Shown: positions 59,701-64,000 of the stretch, piece after piece
Layout of the letters: each line of letters starts with the position of its first letter
How positions within the stretch are numbered: the first letter of the stretch is position 1
DNA from: Lachnospiraceae bacterium
GTDB lineage: Bacteria; Bacillota; Clostridia; Lachnospirales; Lachnospiraceae
Direction of reading: 5' to 3'
Assembly: GCA_017550165.1 (NCBI GenBank)
Contig: JAFZQH010000029.1
Span: forward strand, 62,001-126,000
DNA: 64,000 nt
Program-made: the position numbers and the translations under genes
Notes under the pieces: generated by a model
Databases searched by the model: none
The model's input: the letters and a program-made list of their open reading frames with translations, nothing else
Told to the model about the DNA's origin: nothing

Positions 59701-60980
59701 CCTTCGGTATATACTCCCACCCAGACATTGCCGGCGGAATCTTCCGTGATGGCACGGACCCTGCCGGTGCCCACATAGGCTGTGAGTTCATTTTCAATGG
59801 GGTTACGGGTGGCATCCAGGATAAAGAGGCCGTTATCCGTTCCTATGTAGAGATCTTCTCCGTGTTTGCAGACGCTGTTGACGGCCTTTCCCGCCACAGG
59901 TGTCTTCCCGGTCAGGTCCATAAATGAGTTGGTCACGATCTTCATTACGCCCTGCTTGGATGAGGCTACCCAAATATTGCCCTGGTAATCAGAGGTCATC
60001 ATTTCAATGGCACTATTAACGGGCAGGTCGCTGACTTCATAGAAATTATCAAACTGGTCCAGGTATCCGATCTTGAAGGTTGATGATACCCAGATCCTGT
60101 CACAGGCATAGTTTATCCAGTGTATGGTATCCAGCGGCGCCACGGATATCTTCTTCAAATGATCCGCGCTTTCTCCGAAATCACCGTAATATATACTGTC
60201 TCCCGTGTCACAGATATACAGCTTACCGGGCTTTTTGGGGTCTGCAAGGATAGTGGATATCTTCTCCATTCCCAAGTCTTTGCTGGAGTATACCCCGGTT
60301 ATCTCCCCGTCCTCTATGGAAAAGATCAATCCGTTGGAGGTCTGGCCATAGATCACTCCTGACACGTCAGTCTCCATTTTAAGGACCCTTTCCTTGTCAA
60401 GCCGCTCATCTGACAGGACCTCCATCCGGCCCTCCGGGTCTACGCATGCAATTCCTGCTGTGGTTCCTATATATATGGTGCCCTTCTTATCCTCGGCGAA
60501 GATACGTATGGATGAAGCAGGCAGGCCGTCCCTGTAGGTATAATGGGTCCTCTTGTCTCCTTCAAGCATAACCACACCGTTATCATTGGTCCCTACCCAT
60601 ATCCTGCCCTTGCTGTCTTCAAAGAAGGCCCGGGCGCTGGTCAGTCCCTCTGATGAATCCAGGCGTTCAAATGTGGTGCCGTCATACCTTATAACACCAC
60701 TGTATCCGCCTATCCATATGTATCCGTCACTTGACTCCATAAGGAACATGGCATCGGAAGTGGGCAGACCGTTGGAGGCATCGTAAACACGGGTACTGTA
60801 CCCCACGTTACCCAACTGTCCGGTTACTGCGTATCCGCCGCCTACCTTGGACACATTTTCCGTTTCCTGTTCTGAACTATCAGGCGCTGCCTGCACCTTA
60901 ACGGGGCCTCCGGCTAAAATGCCGGCCGCCAGGCACAGGGACATTATAAATGCTGCAGCCCTTCTTCTTACGATAGTCAT
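56745..60980 (-). CDS. hybrid sensor histidine kinase with beta-propeller sensor, REC and Hpt domains
   Basis: A 1411-residue hybrid kinase. The signal peptide (1-31) is followed by a two-component-regulator beta-propeller region (about 55-655), rich in (G/D)xxWxGxxxG blades such as DGYIWIGGYSGV and KGRIWVGTNDNGV. A Y_Y_Y-type Ig domain spans about 690-765. One membrane helix (770-792) leads to a dimerisation domain with phospho-His829 (NISHEIRTP), a HATPase with N-, D- and G-boxes (GIKEEDMDKLF, QGTGLGL), a REC domain (phosphoacceptor D1133 in VVLLDHMMPG) and an Hpt domain (H1280 in KVHALKTSARIIG). The large external sensor, like those of Bacteroides-type hybrid kinases, suggests detection of a carbohydrate. 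Cotranscribed with the two pseudoREC-REC genes and two HD-GYP genes. Confidence 0.93.
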   Translation of the reverse strand: MTIVRRRAAAFIMSLCLAAGILAGGPVKVQAAPDSSEQETENVSKVGGGYAVTGQLGNVGYSTRVYDASNGLPTSDAMFLMESSDGYIWIGGYSGVIRYDGTTFERLDSSEGLTSARAFFEDSKGRIWVGTNDNGVVMLEGDKRTHYTYRDGLPASSIRIFAEDKKGTIYIGTTAGIACVDPEGRMEVLSDERLDKERVLKMETDVSGVIYGQTSNGLIFSIEDGEITGVYSSKDLGMEKISTILADPKKPGKLYICDTGDSIYYGDFGESADHLKKISVAPLDTIHWINYACDRIWVSSTFKIGYLDQFDNFYEVSDLPVNSAIEMMTSDYQGNIWVASSKQGVMKIVTNSFMDLTGKTPVAGKAVNSVCKHGEDLYIGTDNGLFILDATRNPIENELTAYVGTGRVRAITEDSAGNVWVGVYTEGKGLVCLSPDGKMKTYTTSEGMPDNEIRCISRFSDGSIVVGTNSGVVIIRDGEIYRIIGKEEGMKNTTILTIEEGPNGKIYVGTDGDGIYEIGGFSVTRLGRDEGLTSDVVMRIKEDKGRGLYWIITSNSLQYLKNGTITEVRSFPYNNNYDIYYGSGDNICILSSYGVYLVKADELLADSVKDFKLFTVTGALPYPVTGNSFSAEGERGYLYIAGRQGVMGVNINRFFDDSTGLKTSLTSLYCDDERIYPDEKGVYNIPDSEGRIKITPAVMDYTNSNPMIRVFLEGSEDTGVTVYKDKLTTLEYTGLRYGDYTLHIQVLGSNGTDVLSDKAFSLVKKPKILELPIVRILLILLLAAVVAFAVWRFLKSTVIHRQYEEIRMAKEEAERSNEAKTKFLANISHEIRTPINTIMGMDEMILREDATGVPKGYFMSMMNYAFDIKNASESLLGLINDLLDMSKIESGKMHLVEQEYDVAEMLRSIVAMIRVRSTQKELTFDVIIDEILPQRLYGDVGKIKQVVLNLLTNAVKYTSIGGFALYVSMTERDNDTAKLLFSVKDTGMGIKEEDMDKLFTAYERLDEEKNSAIQGTGLGLDISRRFAQMMGGELKVESVYGEGSEFILTVDQKIIDPAPMGVFIEHDDSNKGPYIPQFIAPDADVLVVDDNPMNLNVMRGLLKGTKVFVTTAESGEECLELVRNNKFHVVLLDHMMPGMDGLETVAKIREFEPDLPVYALTANASAGEDFYKERGFNGYLSKPVDTLTLEKTIMLHIPEEMMFKPEQADAVEDLTELPEEMNWVREIPEISVDDGIESSGGISNYIFSLQMFYETIDGNAKVVEEAYDTDNIRLYTIKVHALKTSARIIGAKALSELAQKLENAGNAGDREFIDAHADEFLADYRSFKDKLSRLEESASDEGKEDIPEDELMGAYEALKDVVPQMDYDSVEMILDQLSEYKLPEEDAKKVTELKKLLKLFDWDGMEALISG

Positions 60981-60998
60981 TCTTTGGATCTTCCTCCA

Positions 60999-63134
60999 TC
61001 AAACGTCTCGACTGTATTTCTTAAGGATTACCTTGGCCTCTGATACAGATCCCAGGAATACCTCCACACACTTGGGATCAAACTGGGTCCCGGAGCCTTC
61101 CTCTATTATCTTCAGCGCTTCTTCTACGGGGATGGCCGCTTTATACACACGGGGTGATGTCAGGGCATCAAATACATCCGCAACTGCCATTATCCTTGCC
61201 GATAACGGGATCACTTCCCCATGGAGGGCCTCCGGGTAGCCCCTGCCGTCCCATCTCTCGTGGTGGTAGGCTGCCATATTTCTGGCTTCCTTCAGGTACA
61301 TTCCGCCCTGGACTGTATTAATGGCCTTTTCTATGATCTGCTTTCCGGCAGTAGTATGAGTCTTCATGATCTCATACTCTTCATCCGTAAGCTTTCTCGC
61401 CTGATTAAGGATCCCGTCCGGGATACTGATCTTGCCTATGTCGTGAAGGGGTGCCGAACGTACGATATCAGAAATGAATCTGGGAGTAACCTTCCCTGCA
61501 TAATACCCCTTTTCCCTAAGCCCCTCCGCTATGATCTTAACGTAGGCAGCCGTCTTTTGTACGTGGGCGCCCGTATCGGAATCACGGCTTTCCACCAGAT
61601 CCGCCATTGTAATGATAAGGCCATCCTGCATGGTGGCAGTGGCCTCTGAGAGATGGCGTATATTTCTCATCTGCTCTGCCTGTTTAAGGGTCATGGTGCA
61701 TATGGCGGAATAGAGCTTCTCTACTTCATCTCCTGTACGGATATCAAGCTTCCGTATCATCTTTACATTTGAGTCAAGCTGACCCTGGTCGTCACCGGCT
61801 GCGGCGAATCTGTCGACGAATCTCACCATTCCGGCGATGGGCCGTACCATGTAGGTCTCGGTTATCCATAATTCAAATGCCACTATAAGGATCAGTACTC
61901 CTGCAAGAATAAGTACGGTCTTTATTACAAACTCCCATACGAAATCCATCAGGTCTTCCACCGATACGTCAGCTATTACGTATGCTGCCGCGACCCCTGT
62001 CTGGTTTCTGACCGGATAGGCTACCGTGATAAGGTGCCCCCAGCCGTCAGAGGTCTCTATGGGCTCTGCGGCAGTACCTGCATCCACGGCCTCCAGATAT
62101 TCATCAAATCCTTCTGCAAACTCAATCTCTTCTCCGGGTTGGTAAGGTTCGGGATCTCCTTCTTCGCCTTCCACATCAAATACCGCCCGGTATAACCCGT
62201 TCCGGTGCTGAACCACATAGAGGTAGGCCACCTTGTTTGCATTGGCGTATATCCTTGTGATTTTCTCCCGGGTCTCGGTATATCCCGGAGTGTTCTCCCC
62301 CTCATTTATATACGTGTCGATCCGCTCCGCATCTATAAATGTGGAGGCCAGCTGGGCCGACCCTAGAGCCGTCCGCACTCTGGAATTCTTCTCATAATCA
62401 AAATACATCCTGACACTGACCCAGCCTACAAATACGGCGAGGATCATAGAGGATGCTATCATGATCCCTGTAGTCCTGACACGGATGGAATGATGTGGTT
62501 TATCCCCGGTTAAATCCTTCTTCGGCTGCAGGAGGTAAATAGAGGAATGAACCCACTTCCTGTCAGTCACTTTCTCTTTTAAGCTCTTGGGAATAATACG
62601 AAGTAAGAGCATAGCCAGGACACAGGCCACTGCCTTATCGCCGATGTTCATAAATATACTGGTGATGATAACCGATGCGAAATAGGGCAGCCCTGTTGCC
62701 ATACCAAAGGATCTGGCCACCTCATTTACCACGGCCTGAGAGGAATCTCCGGAGATGGCCATTTCAATAAGTGAACTAAATACGCCGGCCATTACTGCGA
62801 TAACCAGTACATAGGCGATCACGCCTTTTAAAGTCTTATATGCTCTTTTTCTTATAAATCGTGCTGTATATATTGCGATCAGTGCATTGACTGAAGAATA
62901 ATAGATGGCGTTAGCATAGAAAATGGTGCTTATGAGGTTGGAGGCCACGGCCACAAAGATCCCGTAGAAGGGCCCCAAAAACATGGTCACAGCTATGGTG
63001 CCCACGGTATCCAGATATAAGGGGTTCCCCAATATGCCCATGACGGAATAAAAGGCGATATTGAACACCACGCCTGCAAGAACGATCCCAAGCCGTATTA
63101 TCCTTTTCCCGGCAGCCTTTTCAGAACCCTTCAC
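60999..63134 (-). CDS. membrane sensor HD-GYP phosphodiesterase
   Basis: A protein of about 711 residues. The N-terminal ~190 residues hold five or six membrane segments with a GNPLYLDTVGTIAVTMFLGP pattern resembling the ECF-type S-component/MASE-like sensor fold. A basic loop and membrane helix lead to an external CACHE-like domain (about 250-390), a second helix, and a HAMP-like linker. The C-terminal ~190 residues are the HD-GYP domain: LHDIGKISIPDG, HHERWDGRGYPEALHGE and ADVFDALTS. All catalytic residues are present, so c-di-GMP hydrolysis is likely. The start is a GTG at 63134 with GGGGGAG 7 bases upstream; the open frame upstream reads into the promoter. First gene of the five-gene signalling operon. 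Confidence 0.88.
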   Translation of the reverse strand: MKGSEKAAGKRIIRLGIVLAGVVFNIAFYSVMGILGNPLYLDTVGTIAVTMFLGPFYGIFVAVASNLISTIFYANAIYYSSVNALIAIYTARFIRKRAYKTLKGVIAYVLVIAVMAGVFSSLIEMAISGDSSQAVVNEVARSFGMATGLPYFASVIITSIFMNIGDKAVACVLAMLLLRIIPKSLKEKVTDRKWVHSSIYLLQPKKDLTGDKPHHSIRVRTTGIMIASSMILAVFVGWVSVRMYFDYEKNSRVRTALGSAQLASTFIDAERIDTYINEGENTPGYTETREKITRIYANANKVAYLYVVQHRNGLYRAVFDVEGEEGDPEPYQPGEEIEFAEGFDEYLEAVDAGTAAEPIETSDGWGHLITVAYPVRNQTGVAAAYVIADVSVEDLMDFVWEFVIKTVLILAGVLILIVAFELWITETYMVRPIAGMVRFVDRFAAAGDDQGQLDSNVKMIRKLDIRTGDEVEKLYSAICTMTLKQAEQMRNIRHLSEATATMQDGLIITMADLVESRDSDTGAHVQKTAAYVKIIAEGLREKGYYAGKVTPRFISDIVRSAPLHDIGKISIPDGILNQARKLTDEEYEIMKTHTTAGKQIIEKAINTVQGGMYLKEARNMAAYHHERWDGRGYPEALHGEVIPLSARIMAVADVFDALTSPRVYKAAIPVEEALKIIEEGSGTQFDPKCVEVFLGSVSEAKVILKKYSRDV

Positions 63135-63171
63135 GAATATTCTCCCCCAGATTTCATTGCTCGACTTCCTT

Positions 63172-63200
63172 ATTATACACCCCTTGCGCGGGAAGGGCAA
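63172..63200 (-). promoter_or_regulatory. promoter of the c-di-GMP signalling operon
   Basis: On the minus strand TTGCCC (63195-63200) and TATAAT (63172-63177) are 17 bases apart, 38 bases before the GTG start. Confidence 0.65.
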
Positions 63201-63282
63201 GACAGGGCATGACAGGGGGACGGTCCTTTTGTCACACTCTTTTCGTGTGACAAAAGGACCGTCCCCTTGTCATGCCCTGTCT
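63200..63282. repeat. palindromic repeat F (GGGGACGG family, longest copy)
   Basis: 38-bp arms at 63200-63237 and 63245-63282 with a single mismatch and a 7-base loop. The inner part is the same as repeats A and C; outer AGACAGGGCATGACA extends it. It touches the stop codon of the CotH-type gene and lies directly behind the -35 of the signalling operon promoter. Confidence 0.92.
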
Positions 63283-64000
63283 TATTTGGTCCACTTGCGG
63301 CGTCTCAGGCACAGCACGATGACAAATGCGACTGCCATCAGTGCGAGGCCGGAGCCCATGAGGATCAGGTTGTTGATCTTAGTTGTAGTAGTGGTGGTGC
63401 CTCCGCCGAAGCCACCAAAACCGCCTCCGCCGCCCGGTCCGCCGGGCATTCCCGTAAAGGACTTCTCGTCCCGGTCCTCCTGTCTGGCGGCGCCCTCTTC
63501 TCTTGCGGCTCGCCCGCCGAACATTCCTCTTCGCTTGATCCCGGCGCCTCCTTCATTGTCTCCGCCGCCGCCCATGTTCATGGATCCCATGGACTTGATA
63601 TCAATGTTCGATGCGTCGATAAGCGCTGAGGAATCCTCCTTCTGGCCGGAATCCGTGGAAGGAATGGTTCCCTCCAGCTGTCCCTTGATACTTTGGGCGC
63701 GAAGTTTGATGACCTCATAAAGGGTCTGAACTGCCGATGTGTATTCATCTGCCTTATAGAAGGCCGTGGGGTCTGTCTCCACCAGGGTATCTATCTGGCT
63801 TCTTATACGGTTATACACCTCATCAAACCGTCCGCCGTTCACATATTCATCCACCAGCTTCTGAAGGTACTCATGGTACTTGGCCAGGTATTCTTCATTT
63901 TCAAGAAGCTTGTCAAAGAACTTTGTACCGCTAAAGGGTGTATCTATGGCATCGTTAATGATCTCCGTGGCCGAGGAGTTGCTCATGCCCATTCCGCCCA
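63282..64000 (-). CDS. CotH-type surface protein, C-terminal part (cut by window edge)
   Basis: The frame is open to the right edge, so the first residues seen are internal. About 240 residues are visible. They match the C-terminal end of a CotH kinase domain (AIDTPFSGTKFFDKLLENEE, then the helix-rich LVDEYVNGGRFDEVYNRIR). A Gly-rich low-complexity region follows (MGGGGDNEGGAG and GGPGGGGGFGG), and then one membrane helix and a basic RRRKWTK end, a C-terminal anchor. This differs from the lipoprotein CotH at 33499, which is anchored at its N-terminus. The Gly-rich tail recalls that of the Cthe_2159-like protein at 37160. Palindromic repeat F follows the stop. Confidence 0.75.
   Translation of the reverse strand, partial: GGMGMSNSSATEIINDAIDTPFSGTKFFDKLLENEEYLAKYHEYLQKLVDEYVNGGRFDEVYNRIRSQIDTLVETDPTAFYKADEYTSAVQTLYEVIKLRAQSIKGQLEGTIPSTDSGQKEDSSALIDASNIDIKSMGSMNMGGGGDNEGGAGIKRRGMFGGRAAREEGAARQEDRDEKSFTGMPGGPGGGGGFGGFGGGTTTTTTKINNLILMGSGLALMAVAFVIVLCLRRRKWTK

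Noticed and set aside
13355-63282. Insertion sequence ends
   Set aside because: The palindromes have no transposase between or beside them and no target duplications that I could see; a REP/MITE-like family fits better.
1-64000. tRNA or rRNA genes
   Set aside because: No cloverleaf with conserved GTTCRA loop or rRNA core sequence was found on either strand.

Overview
The window looks like chromosomal DNA from an anaerobic, Gram-positive member of the Clostridia, most likely Lachnospiraceae. The evidence is AGGAGG-type ribosome binding sites, single-membrane envelope proteins (lipoproteins with LxxC boxes, C-terminal membrane anchors), oxygen-sensitive metabolism (2-hydroxyacyl-CoA dehydratase, ferredoxin, a FeoA-FeoB fusion, radical SAM) and a Gram-positive exosortase G locus. 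No rRNA, tRNA, CRISPR array, prophage or insertion sequence was seen. Species cannot be named from the sequence.

Layout. 1-1335: N-terminal part of a PAS-like sensor running off the left edge. 1411-8268: a PurF paralogue that has lost its glutaminase nucleophile, a D-2-hydroxyacid dehydrogenase, a FAD oxidoreductase and an SLC13-type transporter, with a divergent LysR regulator. 8203-12601: a four-gene 2-hydroxyacyl-CoA dehydratase operon (two dehydratase subunits, CoA-transferase, activase). Together these suggest import and anaerobic reductive dehydration of a 2-hydroxy acid, but no acyl-CoA dehydrogenase/Etf is present and the substrate is not evident. 12694-15249: a TetR regulator and a membrane alpha/beta hydrolase whose promoter is covered by a striking palindromic operator. 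15403-18246: VanZ-like protein and FeoA-FeoB. 18337-21038: a 2x[4Fe-4S] ferredoxin and an unusual fusion of a fumarate-reductase/AprA-like flavoprotein to a PhlG-like (diacetylphloroglucinol/phloretin hydrolase) metal-dependent domain, preceded by a promoter, leader and terminator/antiterminator. 21348-22672: AT-rich, probably acquired DUF3990 (ADP-ribosyltransferase-like) toxin-antitoxin pair.

22735-33218 is a nine-gene, almost fully overlapping operon that matches the Gram-positive exosortase G (XrtG) system: two divergent pterin-synthase-like proteins, a Firmicu-CTERM-like exported substrate, a large PTPS-related membrane protein, XrtG, a processive-type glycosyltransferase 2 and a membrane protein with a decayed GGDEF domain, extended by DUF4037 and DUF4125 genes. 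It is followed by divergent or adjacent surface-carbohydrate genes at 33499-39249 (CotH kinase lipoprotein, TIM-barrel lipoprotein with a domain shared with the exosortase substrate, a Cthe_2159-like protein, DUF4956).

39390-47495: AmmeMemoRadiSam genes, an SGNH hydrolase, a large MBG/YDG-repeat surface protein with a very acidic cytoplasmic tail, a solitary HicB-like protein and a P-loop ATPase preceded by an exact 10-bp tandem repeat. 47743-52774: 5'-nucleotidase lipoprotein, Ldh-family dehydrogenase and a GLUG-repeat secreted protein. 52796-63134: a closely packed signalling operon (HD-GYP, hybrid kinase with beta-propeller sensor, pseudoREC-REC protein, HD-GYP, pseudoREC-REC protein) that reads straight into the GLUG-repeat gene. 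The right edge holds the C-terminus of a second CotH-type protein. A dispersed family of palindromic repeats built on GGGGACGGTYCT sits at gene ends throughout the window.
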